From positions 1-20,547 of the forward strand of contig JBKBXU010000036.1 in assembly GCA_046313675.1 (NCBI GenBank): a stretch of 20,547 bases of DNA, given 5' to 3'. This stretch comes from JBKBXU01 sp046313675. Lineage in GTDB: Bacteria; Bacteroidota; Bacteroidia; Cytophagales; Cytophagaceae. The position numbers were made by a program, and so were the translations under genes. Of this stretch, positions 7,294-14,581 are shown in pieces. Each line of letters starts with the position of its first letter. Within the stretch, counting starts at the first letter, position 1. Under the pieces are notes generated by a model that worked only from the letters and a program-made list of their open reading frames with translations, did not search any database and was not told the DNA's origin.

Positions 7294-7347
7294 GGCTTTT
7301 CAACAATCCGGGCATTGTGAGGTTATTTTAAAAAAACTGTGGAGAAT

Positions 7348-7668
7348 ATGAAGAAAGTGACTTTTAAAATTTTAACCCTGGCAGTCCTGACATCCTGGTC
7401 AGGCATAACAGCCAATGCCACTGAAAGGGTGCCGGGTGATGACCCTAAAAAAACAGAGGTAGTAAGAACGGAAGAACATCTGATGGATCGTCTGGAAGAA
7501 ATTAAAGCGATTGATAAATCAGATCTTACCAAAGAGGAAAAAAAAGAACTCAGGAAAGAAATTAAAGGCATAAAGCAAGACTTAAAAGCCCAGGGTGGCG
7601 GAGCCGGTATTTATATTTCCGGTGGTGCTTTGCTTTTGGCAATCATTCTTTTGATCATCTTACTGTAA
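7348..7668 (+). CDS. Small anchored coiled-coil protein
   Basis: From the ATG at 7348 this is a 106-residue protein; a GTG at 7339 would add three residues, but the ATG starts a clean signal peptide (MKKVTFKILTLAVLTSWSG). A charged helical segment follows (EEHLMDRLEEIKAIDKSDL and KEEKKELRKEIKGIKQDLKA), likely a coiled coil, then a Gly-rich hinge (AQGGGAGIYISGG) and a C-terminal hydrophobic helix ending IILLIILL. So the protein is exported and anchored by its C-terminus with the coiled coil outside the cytoplasm. I have seen this layout in short Bacteroidota proteins with no known function. A strong 14-bp hairpin follows the stop. Confidence 0.75.
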   Translation: MKKVTFKILTLAVLTSWSGITANATERVPGDDPKKTEVVRTEEHLMDRLEEIKAIDKSDLTKEEKKELRKEIKGIKQDLKAQGGGAGIYISGGALLLAIILLIILL

Positions 7669-7673
7669 AATCA

Positions 7674-7711
7674 AATAAGGAGCTGCCTGAATGTTTCGGC
7701 AGCTCCTTATT
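7674..7711. terminator. Bidirectional terminator hairpin
   Basis: AATAAGGAGCTGCC (7674-7687) and GGCAGCTCCTTATT (7698-7711) form a perfect 14-bp stem with a 10-nt loop. It fills the space between convergent genes ending at 7668 and 7713. Confidence 0.85.
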
Positions 7712-7712
7712 C

Positions 7713-8585
7713 TCATAACAAACGGCAAAGAACCGAGCATATCTGCTCTGCCGGCATTCTTTCCTCGATCAGCTTTAGTTCAACAAGTTTATCAATGGTT
7801 GTTTCCAGGGTTTTAATAGAAACCTCCGGACTTACAGCCCATTTGGTTGCTCCCAACCATTCCTTTACATCTTCTACATCCAGTGAATATTTTTCTGAAA
7901 TTATTTCTGCCGCCTCAGGATCACTCATAAGATTTGCTGCGCTACTACGAACCACACTAAGCATAACTTTCAGCCCATCAAAAGAACTTTCTATGAACGC
8001 ATTTCGTGCTGCTATCATAAAACATGGCCAGGGTGTTGGACAATCGCCTACCCGTCTGAATTCGCCATTATCTACGTAAGGCTTAGTTGTAAACTTTTCC
8101 CAAAAGAAAACTTCTGCCACTCCACTAGCCAGTGCTTTTCTGGCACCTGTGAGATCTCCTACCAATTCAAACTGCAACTTGTCCGTTTCCCATCCCCTCC
8201 GGTCAGCATCTACATAAGCCATTAGGTGAGAACCTGAACCATACCTGCTTATGGCATACTTTCGACCTCTGATTTCATCAATGGAATGAATATCCGAATT
8301 TGCAGGTACGTGAATTCCCCAAACCAGCGGAGAAGTAACAAAAAAACTTAACAAAGAAGACGGGTTGCCTTTACTAATATCAGCAACAATGCCCTCGGTT
8401 AAAATAACGGCCACATCAATCTCATTTTCCCGCAATGCCTTATTCATAGCTCCGGTACCCCCAGGGAAATTAATCCATTGTACCTCTATACCTTCTCTAT
8501 CAAATAATTTATTATCTATGGCAAAGTGCCAGGGCATATTAAAATGTTCAGGCACGCCCCCGATTCTCACAATTGTCTTGTTCAT
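7713..8585 (-). CDS. Ca3427-like PBP2-fold substrate-binding protein, no signal peptide
   Basis: A type-2 periplasmic-binding-protein fold of 290 residues. Features of this family are RIGGVPEHFNMPWHFAI at the start, FPGGTGAMNKALRENEIDVAVILTEG, the SRYGSGSHLMAYVDA block, ARKALASGVAEVFFWEKFTTKP, and RRVGDCPTPWPCFMIAAR. I recall these as the Ca3427-like group, named for a Candida albicans protein and related in fold to thiamine-pyrimidine (NMT1/THI5) binding proteins. The ligand is unknown. A further in-frame ATG at 8621 adds twelve residues, but the ATG at 8585 starts just before the conserved strand, so I chose it. Neither start gives a signal peptide or lipobox, so the protein is probably cytosolic, and no ABC permease or ATPase gene is adjacent. 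Confidence 0.85.
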   Translation of the reverse strand: MNKTIVRIGGVPEHFNMPWHFAIDNKLFDREGIEVQWINFPGGTGAMNKALRENEIDVAVILTEGIVADISKGNPSSLLSFFVTSPLVWGIHVPANSDIHSIDEIRGRKYAISRYGSGSHLMAYVDADRRGWETDKLQFELVGDLTGARKALASGVAEVFFWEKFTTKPYVDNGEFRRVGDCPTPWPCFMIAARNAFIESSFDGLKVMLSVVRSSAANLMSDPEAAEIISEKYSLDVEDVKEWLGATKWAVSPEVSIKTLETTIDKLVELKLIEERMPAEQICSVLCRLL

Positions 8586-8681
8586 TTCACAAAAATATAA
8601 ATTCCGCTGGCAGTCTATCATTTTTTTGCCATCTTACAAAAAACAAATCCCTTAACTCATTGTTAATTTTATAATACTTTT

Positions 8682-9476
8682 ATGAAAAAAGAACGAGATA
8701 AGCTTATTAAGTACACCTTTCCAGGGCTTATCTTTATTATTGTAGCATCACTGGTATATATATTAGATACCCATACCTCATTTTCCTTTTATAAACTTGG
8801 CATATTTCCAAGAGATCTCAAGGGACTGATAGGAATTCTAACTTCGCCGCTGATCCACAAAGATTCCGGCCATCTCTTATCAAATGCCATTCCAATAGTT
8901 GTATTAGCGACAGGCATACGGCTTTTTTATTACGAAGTGGCATATAAAATATACCTTTACATTTATCTCATTTCCGGTATATGGTTATGGTGCTTTGCCC
9001 GGGAAGCCTATCATATAGGAGCCAGTGGAATATTGTATGGGTTTGCAACCTTTTTGTTTTTAGGAGGCATTTTAAGAAAAGACCGTTCATCCATAGCAGT
9101 TTCCCTTTTGGTAACGTTTCTTTATGGCAGCCTTATCTGGGGAATATTTCCATTCAATATACATATTTCCTGGGAGGCTCACTTACTGGGCGGACTTGCC
9201 GGAATTTTAGTGGCTTTTCATTTCAAAAAATATAAAATACCAACTACAGAGCCCGAGTATGAATGGATGAAGGAAGATGATAATAAGGAGGACGAAAACC
9301 CTTACTGGAAAGTTGAAGAAAATGAACCGGAAGAAACTTCTGCACAAGCAGATAAAGAAAAGAAAGAAGATAATAAACCTGAATTGAGATCAGAAAACCC
9401 AGGAAATGATACACAATATCGTTATGTGTACATTCCCAAAAATAGCGATAACCCGAAAAACAAAACAAGCAAATGA
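8682..9476 (+). CDS. Rhomboid family intramembrane serine protease with acidic tail
   Basis: A 264-residue membrane protein. The rhomboid active-site features are all present: HLLSN (His64 and Asn68) in the second helix, GASG with the nucleophile Ser115, and AHLLGGLAG with catalytic His167. About six hydrophobic helices lie between residues 12 and 181. After the core comes a soluble, strongly charged tail of about 80 residues (190-264), rich in Glu, Asp and Lys, with no recognised domain. Rhomboids cut membrane proteins within or near their transmembrane segments; the substrate here is unknown. The stop overlaps the ATG of the DUF2141 gene by 4 bp (ATGA). It is divergent from the Ca3427-like gene. 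Confidence 0.9.
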   Translation: MKKERDKLIKYTFPGLIFIIVASLVYILDTHTSFSFYKLGIFPRDLKGLIGILTSPLIHKDSGHLLSNAIPIVVLATGIRLFYYEVAYKIYLYIYLISGIWLWCFAREAYHIGASGILYGFATFLFLGGILRKDRSSIAVSLLVTFLYGSLIWGIFPFNIHISWEAHLLGGLAGILVAFHFKKYKIPTTEPEYEWMKEDDNKEDENPYWKVEENEPEETSAQADKEKKEDNKPELRSENPGNDTQYRYVYIPKNSDNPKNKTSK

Positions 9477-9907
9477 CAAAACACCTGTTCCTGTTACTAC
9501 TTTTTTTTTGCAGCACTACCCAGGGTACGCATTCAACTTCCGGATCAGAGCTGGTAATCGAAGTCAACGGACTTAGAAATAATATCGGACACGTACGTTT
9601 AGGCTTATTTAATAACTCTGAGAAGTTTCTTGATGTACCTTACCTGAAAGCGGTAGCCGAAATTAAAGATAAAAAAGCTGTCATCATCTTTAAAAATCTG
9701 AAGCCAGGAAACTATGCCGTCGGTTTGCTGCATGATGAGAATGGCAACGAAGAAATGGATTACAACTGGGTCGGAATTCCAAAAGAAGGTTATGGAATTT
9801 CCAATAACACCAGTATGAAACTCAAAAAACCATCTTTTCAGGAATCATCCTTTGAAGTAAAAGCTAATCAAAAGAAAACAGTGCAGGTTAAAATGATCTA
9901 TTTTTAA
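9473..9907 (+). CDS. DUF2141 domain exported protein
   Basis: A 144-residue protein with a signal peptide (MTKHLFLLLLFFCSTTQG). The mature part matches DUF2141: VNGLRNNIGHVRLGLFNNSEKF early, NLKPGNYAVGLLHDENGNEEMDYNWVG in the middle, then GIPKEGYGISNN. The sequence is beta-rich and probably folds as an immunoglobulin-like or transthyretin-like sandwich in the periplasm or outside the cell. Function is unknown for the family. The ATG overlaps the rhomboid stop by 4 bp, so the two are translationally coupled, which raises the possibility of a functional link to the protease, although substrate status cannot be inferred because this protein has no second membrane segment. Confidence 0.88.
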   Translation: MTKHLFLLLLFFCSTTQGTHSTSGSELVIEVNGLRNNIGHVRLGLFNNSEKFLDVPYLKAVAEIKDKKAVIIFKNLKPGNYAVGLLHDENGNEEMDYNWVGIPKEGYGISNNTSMKLKKPSFQESSFEVKANQKKTVQVKMIYF

Positions 9908-9968
9908 TTCCGGCGAAGAAGAACCCCCTCCTCCCCGGAAATATTCACAAAATCCTCCAGAGAATAAA

Positions 9969-10268
9969 TTACCCACCGTTTCTTCTTTTGGACAAAGTCC
10001 TGCGATAAATATGACTCCGCTTATAAGGACTTCTGTTTAATGGGCTGGTTTTATCTAATAAATAACTTTTTGAATGAACAACTTTGCGTTTACACTCTTT
10101 ATTCTCTTCCTCATTATAGCTTTCATCTTCAAACATTCTATCCCCCTCCTCTTCTATTTCAACATTTTCAGGCAACATTGTGGATTTGTTTTTCTCTTCT
10201 TTTGTCGGACTTACAGCCTTTGCCATCTTTGCTGCCCACTTATCAAGTAAATCCAGAAAATCTCGCAT
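9969..10268 (-). CDS. Small charged hypothetical protein
   Basis: A possible 99-residue protein, MRDFLDLLDKWAAKMAKAVS at the start, then an acidic middle (ENVEIEEEGDRMFEDESYNEEENKE) and a basic, Arg- and Lys-rich C-terminus ending YRRTLSKRRNGG. No domain is recognised. Composition is plausible for a cytosolic adaptor or nucleic-acid-binding protein, but also for a chance ORF. It is divergent from the FKBP gene and leaves a natural 167-bp promoter region between them. An overlapping frame on the other strand is aromatic- and proline-rich and less protein-like. Coding status is uncertain. Confidence 0.5.
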   Translation of the reverse strand: MRDFLDLLDKWAAKMAKAVSPTKEEKNKSTMLPENVEIEEEGDRMFEDESYNEEENKECKRKVVHSKSYLLDKTSPLNRSPYKRSHIYRRTLSKRRNGG

Positions 10269-10435
10269 ATTTAAATTATCCTTTATAAAGTAACCGGTTT
10301 ATTTGGCACAGTGTTTTCCATGTACAGGAACTTGGCTTAGTCCTAGTGTGTTAAAAGCATTAAATTCACTGCAAAACTTTATATTTTAATTCAAAACATA
10401 TATTTTCGCCATCTTTAAACCTTTTAAGAAGTAAA

Positions 10436-11146
10436 ATGAACATAAAAGTAATAGCTCTTTCAATCCTGTTATGCAGTACAAGTGTGGTATTTGCGCAAAA
10501 AAAGAAAAAAAATAAAGAAACTACCCAAACCATGACACAAGAGGAAATTTTAAAATCACAGAAAGATTCTTTAAGCTATAGCCTTGGAGTAAACATAGGT
10601 ACCAATCTAATGCAACAAGGGTTTGACGACATCAATGTAGAAATGCTAAACAAGGCATTTCAGGATGTTTTTAACAGCAGTGAATTAGTTTTGAGCCCTG
10701 AAGCGGCAAACCAGTTGATCACTTCCTACATGCAGGACATGCAGAAAAGGAAACTGGAAAAAAACCTGGCAGAGGGACAGAAGTTTCTTGATGAAAACAA
10801 GAAAAAAGATGGTGTTGTAACCTTGCCAAGCGGCTTGCAATATAAAATCCTTAAAGAAGGCACGGGTCCTAAACCCAAAGCAACCGACCGCGTTACGACA
10901 CATTACCATGGTACACTGATCGACGGAACCGTCTTTGACAGCTCGGTAGACAGAGGGCAGCCAGCTACATTCCCCGTAAATGGCGTGATTCAAGGATGGA
11001 TAGAAGCCCTTCAACTGATGCCTGTAGGATCAAAATGGAGACTATACATACCTGCACACCTTGCCTATGGAGAAAGAGGTTCTGGAAATAAAATCGGCCC
11101 TAATGCAGCACTAATATTTGATGTAGAGCTTATCTCCATTCAATAA
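10436..11146 (+). CDS. FKBP-type peptidyl-prolyl cis-trans isomerase
   Basis: A 236-residue exported isomerase of the Mip/FkpA type. Signal peptide MNIKVIALSILLCSTSVVFA is followed by a Lys-rich stretch, then the helical FKBP_N dimerisation domain (about 38-120, KDSLSYSLGVNIGTNLMQQG) and the C-terminal FKBP_C catalytic domain (about 128-236). Expected binding-pocket residues are visible: Tyr157 in THYHG, Phe167-Asp168 in VFDSS, Val184-Ile185 and Trp188 in VIQGWIEAL, Tyr211 in AYGERG and Phe228 near the end. It should speed proline isomerisation during folding of exported proteins in the periplasm. A strong intrinsic terminator follows the stop. Confidence 0.95.
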   Translation: MNIKVIALSILLCSTSVVFAQKKKKNKETTQTMTQEEILKSQKDSLSYSLGVNIGTNLMQQGFDDINVEMLNKAFQDVFNSSELVLSPEAANQLITSYMQDMQKRKLEKNLAEGQKFLDENKKKDGVVTLPSGLQYKILKEGTGPKPKATDRVTTHYHGTLIDGTVFDSSVDRGQPATFPVNGVIQGWIEALQLMPVGSKWRLYIPAHLAYGERGSGNKIGPNAALIFDVELISIQ

Positions 11147-11165
11147 ATAAATTATAATTTTCGTT

Positions 11166-11200
11166 AAAGCCTTAACCTTGAAAAGTTAAGGCTTTTTTTT
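11166..11200 (+). terminator. Intrinsic terminator of FKBP gene
   Basis: AAAGCCTTAAC (11166-11176), loop CTTGAAAA, GTTAAGGCTTT (11185-11195), then an unbroken T-run to 11200. It is a textbook rho-independent terminator 20 bp after the FKBP stop. Confidence 0.92.
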
Positions 11201-11276
11201 GCCCGGAGTAAAAGAATTTTACAAACAAAAAATTGATGAAGTGGGTTTTTCATATAACAAAAAGCCATATCTGTTT

Positions 11277-11690
11277 ATGAAAAAATTCAACTGTGCACTT
11301 TTAGTTGATGATGACAGTACCACAAATCACCTAAACATTAAGACCATTGAAAAAATGATGGTTGCTGAAGAAGTAAAAGTAGCTGTTAACGGAGAGCAGG
11401 CTTTGAATGTCCTCCAGAATTTTATTGAAACAACAAAACAAGCACCTGAGCTGATTTTACTTGACATGTACATGCCCTTTATGAATGGGTTTGAATTTCT
11501 GGAATATTTCTACCTCAAAAACATAAAAAATAAAGACAAGGTAAAAATAATAATACTATCAAATGGCATAAATGCGCAGGACAAACATTTATATCATAAA
11601 TACCTTGCTAAGAACGTTTCATTTATGGACAAACCGTTGACAGAGGATAAACTGTGGGAAGTTTTAAATGTAAAACCTTTACTGGCCTGA
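11277..11690 (+). CDS. Single-domain response regulator
   Basis: A 137-residue receiver domain with no output domain. Conserved residues are in place: acidic pair Asp11-Asp12 in LLVDDDS, phospho-acceptor Asp63 in LILLDMYMP, Ser95 in IILSNG (usual Thr/Ser position) and Lys119 in MDKPLT. The reading frame is open further upstream, but that extension would start inside the T-run of the FKBP terminator, so the ATG at 11277 right before the first receiver strand is the likely start. It should pass on or buffer phosphoryl groups from a histidine kinase. No intact kinase lies in the window; a decayed kinase end is found about 450 bp downstream on the other strand. Confidence 0.9.
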   Translation: MKKFNCALLVDDDSTTNHLNIKTIEKMMVAEEVKVAVNGEQALNVLQNFIETTKQAPELILLDMYMPFMNGFEFLEYFYLKNIKNKDKVKIIILSNGINAQDKHLYHKYLAKNVSFMDKPLTEDKLWEVLNVKPLLA

Positions 11691-11895
11691 AAAACCATAC
11701 ATGTAATATAGCAAACAACTATAGGAGTTTTAAGGTTATTATCAGATGTAATAGAAATCAACATTTTTCAGCTTATCAACATTTTACACACATTTAACAT
11801 TAAAAATTGACTCTAAAATTTAAATTTTGTAGTTTTATGAAAATGTAAGATAAACGTCAAAATTAAAATATTTTAAACATTAAATAGTAAAGCTT

Positions 11896-12123
11896 ATGAG
11901 AAGGAATCGCGCTAAAGCATCATTCATTTTTGCCAGAAGAAAATTCAGAAAGTCTATAAAAAATATAAGACCGGTTAACAATAAAGTTAATTTCACCAGG
12001 GAAGAAATTCTTTTAAACAGATTAGAGTCTAAACTAGGCAAGCCAAAAGAAGAAGTAAAATCCATGATCAGCGATGATTTAATGAACCTCCTCACCATGG
12101 TTCCATTCTCTGACAACAAATAA
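11896..12123 (+). CDS. Small basic hypothetical protein
   Basis: A 75-residue protein. The first half is strongly basic (MRRNRAKASFIFARRKFRKS), the second half is amphipathic and probably helical (FTREEILLNRLESKLGKPKE EVKSM region). No family is recognised. Basic N-terminus plus a helical pair could fit a nucleic-acid or ribosome contact, but that is only a guess. A 205-bp AT-rich leader precedes it, enough for its own promoter, and an intrinsic terminator follows directly after the stop, which supports it being a transcribed unit. Confidence 0.65.
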   Translation: MRRNRAKASFIFARRKFRKSIKNIRPVNNKVNFTREEILLNRLESKLGKPKEEVKSMISDDLMNLLTMVPFSDNK

Positions 12124-12129
12124 AAAATA

Positions 12130-12156
12130 AGGGGCTTAATCAGCCCCTGTTTTTTT
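12130..12156 (+). terminator. Intrinsic terminator after small basic gene
   Basis: AGGGGCT (12130-12136), loop TAATC, AGCCCCT (12142-12148), then a T-run to 12156. It starts 7 bp after the stop at 12123. Its stem also contains the stop codon of the decayed histidine kinase reading the other way. Confidence 0.85.
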
Positions 12157-12458
12157 GAAAAAAAACAATCGGAATTCACTACCCTTCCCAACTTCGGAGT
12201 CAACCTCAATTTTCCTCCCTCATTATCCATAATACGCTTTACGATATACAAACCAAGGCCTGTACCTTCCACATGGTCATGCATGCGCCTGAACATATCA
12301 AAAATCTTATCCTTTTTCTCATGAGGAATGCCTAAACCATTATCCCTGAATATAATTACAGAGAAATCTTGTTCACTACAATAGTCAATATCTATGACAG
12401 GCTGAGTATCTGGATTTCTGTTAATGAAATTAGTAATGAAATTATAGAATTACGGCCA
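12136..12458 (-). pseudogene. Decayed C-terminal fragment of a histidine kinase
   Basis: Minus-strand translation gives the HATPase_c half of a sensor kinase: an N-box-like NFITNFINRNPDTQPVIDID, the G1-type DNGLGIP, FDMFRRMHDH, and the G2 box GTGLGLYIVKRI. After MDNEGGK the frame breaks; adding one A to the AAAA run restores IEVDSEVGKGSEFRLFFFKK and a stop at 12136. Near 12440 there is another frame break within the N box, and everything upstream (sensor, dimerisation and phospho-His region) is missing, replaced by an unrelated small gene ending at 12460. With two frame breaks and no N-terminal half this cannot be an active kinase. It is closest to the PAS/HisKA kinases common in Bacteroidota. 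Confidence 0.82.
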
Positions 12459-12459
12459 A

Positions 12460-12690
12460 TCAAAAACCTGAGACCATTTTTTCCCATTTATTGATTAAGG
12501 CATCCCAATATACCAGAATTTTTCGGTCTTCATCTGAGATATGATCTGTAACATGGTATTGAAGCAGTAACCTTCCGAAAGTCACATCAATATCAAGTAT
12601 TTTATAAAGCCGCTTTTCCTGCGGCTCTCTTACTATATCCATTGGCTGGATATCCGCTTCAGAAGTAATTAATTTAAATGACATAACCAT
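12460..12690 (-). CDS. Small hypothetical protein
   Basis: A 76-residue protein, or 74 if the ATG at 12684 is used (MSFKLITSEADIQPMDIV). It contains EKRLYKILDIDVTFGRLLLQYH and ILVYWDALINKWEKMVSGF, with aromatic and charged residues spaced as in a small compact beta-rich domain. No family recognised. Its stop lies only a few bases before the kinase fragment, so the junction here looks like a deletion or insertion boundary. Upstream is a 148-bp intergenic region shared with the divergent lipoprotein gene. Confidence 0.6.
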   Translation of the reverse strand: MVMSFKLITSEADIQPMDIVREPQEKRLYKILDIDVTFGRLLLQYHVTDHISDEDRKILVYWDALINKWEKMVSGF

Positions 12691-12838
12691 TTTGAAATTA
12701 TGATTTACTAATACGCATAAACGGAGAAAAGGACTTTATCTGAGGATGAAACTTATCCACAGATTCGTTGATGGGCATAAAATAATCCTTCCAACAATCA
12801 TGCCGCATTCCCTGTTAATTTAAAAAAAGGAAGATGTT

Positions 12839-13087
12839 ATGAGATTTCATTGGTACATTATATTCGGAATAGTTTTCTCTTTCACCATGTCTTGCGGTGA
12901 CCCTTCCAGGCCAGCAGCAAGAGAAGCCGCTGATTTAGAACGAGGGAGAATCATGGACTTTCCCAGAGAAGGCGCAGATACAACAATAAATAAAACTGCG
13001 GGTGGTGGAACCGGAGTAAGAATATTTGAAGCAGATTCTGTTATAAGCAGAAACAAAGAAGAAGAAGGGGAAAGGTTGAAAAACTAG
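12839..13087 (+). CDS. Small lipoprotein
   Basis: An 82-residue protein. Hydrophobic N-terminus (HWYIIFGIVFSFTMSC) ends in a lipobox-like TMSC with Cys19 as the probable lipidated residue, followed by Gly-Asp. The mature part is short, hydrophilic and probably disordered (PSRPAAREAADLERGRIMDF and later NKTAGGGTGVR). No domain recognised. A purine-rich AAAAAAAGGAAG stretch just ahead of the ATG could serve as ribosome binding site. It faces the CLC gene across a long hairpin. Confidence 0.65.
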   Translation: MRFHWYIIFGIVFSFTMSCGDPSRPAAREAADLERGRIMDFPREGADTTINKTAGGGTGVRIFEADSVISRNKEEEGERLKN

Positions 13088-13095
13088 AGCCTAAA

Positions 13096-13139
13096 TAATC
13101 AAATGAATTATGGAGAAACACCCATAATTCATTTGATTA
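13096..13139. terminator. 18-bp perfect hairpin between convergent genes
   Basis: TAATCAAATGAATTATGG (13096-13113) pairs without mismatch with CCATAATTCATTTGATTA (13122-13139), loop of 8 nt. It fills the space between the lipoprotein stop and the CLC stop, and the last stem bases form the CLC stop codon. No proper T-run follows on either strand, so it may act in RNA 3'-end stability rather than as a standard terminator. Confidence 0.7.
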
Positions 13140-14468
13140 AAAAAACCTGAGCACTTTTTTGACGACACCCACCTGACTAAGGCGTTTGCCTTCCTCTCTA
13201 CTATAAAGAGCATGCTTGCTTGTCCCAATGACCTGAGCGGAATATATACCGGCATGACCGGAAAACAAGTAACTGACCACGCAGGCTATGCCTGCAAAAA
13301 CACCTACCTCCACTCCAAATAACTCTATAGCCATTATTGTTGTTGCCAAGGGTGTATTAGCTGCACCTGAAAACACTGCAACAAATCCAAGTCCTGCCAG
13401 CAAACCCATTGGTAAGGGCAAAATTTCTGAAAGAGCATTTCCACAGGTCGCACCTATAAAAAACAAAGGTGTTACCTCCCCGCCTTTAAACCCCGCCCCC
13501 AGTGTAAAAGAAGTAAATACAATCTTTACCAAAAAGTCATACCAGGGTAATTTCATATCAAAAGATTCCAGAATGGTCGGTATTCCAAGCCCTATGTATT
13601 TGGTAGTACCAATTAAAAACACCCCCAAAGCAACCACCATTCCTCCTATGAACAATCGTAAGGGCGAAAAAGAGGATATTCTTTTATAAAGCAGGTTACA
13701 AAGGTGAGTAAATCTGGCGAAAAGTAATGCCACCAGGCCAAAAACCACACCTGCCAGTATGCAATACAATATAGTAAACGCGGTAACCTGAGGAAACTCA
13801 GGAATATGATAGTGGGTATGTAAGACCCCTATACCCCAGAGATCTGTCACATAGTTTGCAATAATGGCAGCAGAAAACGATGGAAAAATGGCATCATAGC
13901 GCATACGTCCTATAAAAAACACTTCAAGCCCAAAAATTGCCCCTGCCAATGGCGTACCAAACAAAGAAGCAAAACCTGCGCTTATCCCTGCAATAATGAT
14001 CACTTTTCTATCTCGGGGACGTAATTTGAAGGGCCTGGAAAGCTGGTCAGCAAGTGCGCCCCCCATCTGAACAGCGGTACCCTCACGGCCGGCAGAACCG
14101 CCAAACAAATGACTCATGACAGTACCCCATAGCACCAAAGGTGCCATTTTCCACGGTATTATCCGGGATGGCTTATGGATCTCGTCAATCAAAAGATTGT
14201 TTCCGGATTCCACATCTTTTCCAAAATAATGATAAACAAAACCAACAAGTAAGCCGGCAAGCGGAAGTAATCCTATAATCCACAAATTTTCTTCCCGATA
14301 TTCGGTGCTCCACTTCAGAAGCAAGAGAAACAGCGAAGAGGCAGAACCGGCCAGAATACCTATTAAAACAGTCAACAAAAGCCATTTACCCACATAAATG
14401 GTAATAGGATAATGCTCTGTTCTTTTTAAAAAATTATTTAAGCGAAATATGCTTGAGTTTGAATTCAT
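13137..14468 (-). CDS. CLC^F-type fluoride/proton antiporter
   Basis: A 443-residue CLC-superfamily membrane protein with about ten or more hydrophobic segments. The motifs differ from standard chloride CLCs: ESGNNLLIDEIH (87-98) stands where GSGIP is expected, with Asn90 in the place of the anion-coordinating Ser; the gating glutamate is Glu129 in GREGT rather than GREGP; and GGEVTPLFFIGA (329-340) carries Glu331, Val332 and Thr333, which line up with E318, V319 and T320 of the Enterococcus casseliflavus CLC^F as I remember it. These point to the fluoride-exporting CLC^F branch (eriC^F). It should export toxic fluoride across the inner membrane in exchange for protons. A fluoride riboswitch in its leader independently supports this substrate. 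It is transcribed alone. Confidence 0.92.
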   Translation of the reverse strand: MNSNSSIFRLNNFLKRTEHYPITIYVGKWLLLTVLIGILAGSASSLFLLLLKWSTEYREENLWIIGLLPLAGLLVGFVYHYFGKDVESGNNLLIDEIHKPSRIIPWKMAPLVLWGTVMSHLFGGSAGREGTAVQMGGALADQLSRPFKLRPRDRKVIIIAGISAGFASLFGTPLAGAIFGLEVFFIGRMRYDAIFPSFSAAIIANYVTDLWGIGVLHTHYHIPEFPQVTAFTILYCILAGVVFGLVALLFARFTHLCNLLYKRISSFSPLRLFIGGMVVALGVFLIGTTKYIGLGIPTILESFDMKLPWYDFLVKIVFTSFTLGAGFKGGEVTPLFFIGATCGNALSEILPLPMGLLAGLGFVAVFSGAANTPLATTIMAIELFGVEVGVFAGIACVVSYLFSGHAGIYSAQVIGTSKHALYSREEGKRLSQVGVVKKVLRFF

Positions 14469-14477
14469 ATACGTCTG

Positions 14478-14512
14478 CCAATAAAAATTATAAATCTGAT
14501 TCAGATCATTTA
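14478..14512 (-). promoter_or_regulatory. Possible expression platform of fluoride riboswitch
   Basis: Directly after the aptamer on the minus strand, GATCTG-AAT-CAGATT forms a short stem (14493-14507) followed by TATAATTTTTATT. This could be a weak intrinsic terminator controlled by the aptamer. The stem is only 5-6 bp, so translational control or another fold is also possible. Confidence 0.4.
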
Positions 14513-14562
14513 GCAGGCGTCATTATCCCAAAAGGGCGGTTAAAGGCAGACACCATTGCCTG
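14513..14562 (-). ncRNA. Fluoride (crcB) riboswitch aptamer
   Basis: On the minus strand the leader reads CAGGCAATGGTGTCTGCC, TTTAACCGCCCTTTTGGGAT, AATGACGCCTGC. It fits the fluoride riboswitch fold: stem I AGGCA/TGCCT (14557-14561 with 14544-14548), stem II CCC-TTTT-GGG (14527-14536), and the pseudoknot GGTGTC/GACGCC (14549-14554 with 14516-14521), six pairs with one G-U. The conserved AAC before stem II and the AATGAC-GCCTGC end, close to the usual TGATGNCNCCTAC, are also present. The start codon of the CLC^F gene is 44 nt downstream. Fluoride binding should raise expression of the exporter. The match is by eye, not by covariance search. Confidence 0.93.
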
Positions 14563-14581
14563 TTTTGTCATACTTAGACTT

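Noticed and set aside
11199..11276. Longer N-terminus of the response regulator from a TTG
   Set aside because: It would start inside the T-run of the FKBP terminator and adds sequence not found in receiver domains.
12753..12761. TTATCCACA, a perfect DnaA-box 9-mer
   Set aside because: It is a single copy without a cluster, AT-rich unwinding element or replication genes nearby. One such match in 20 kb is expected by chance.
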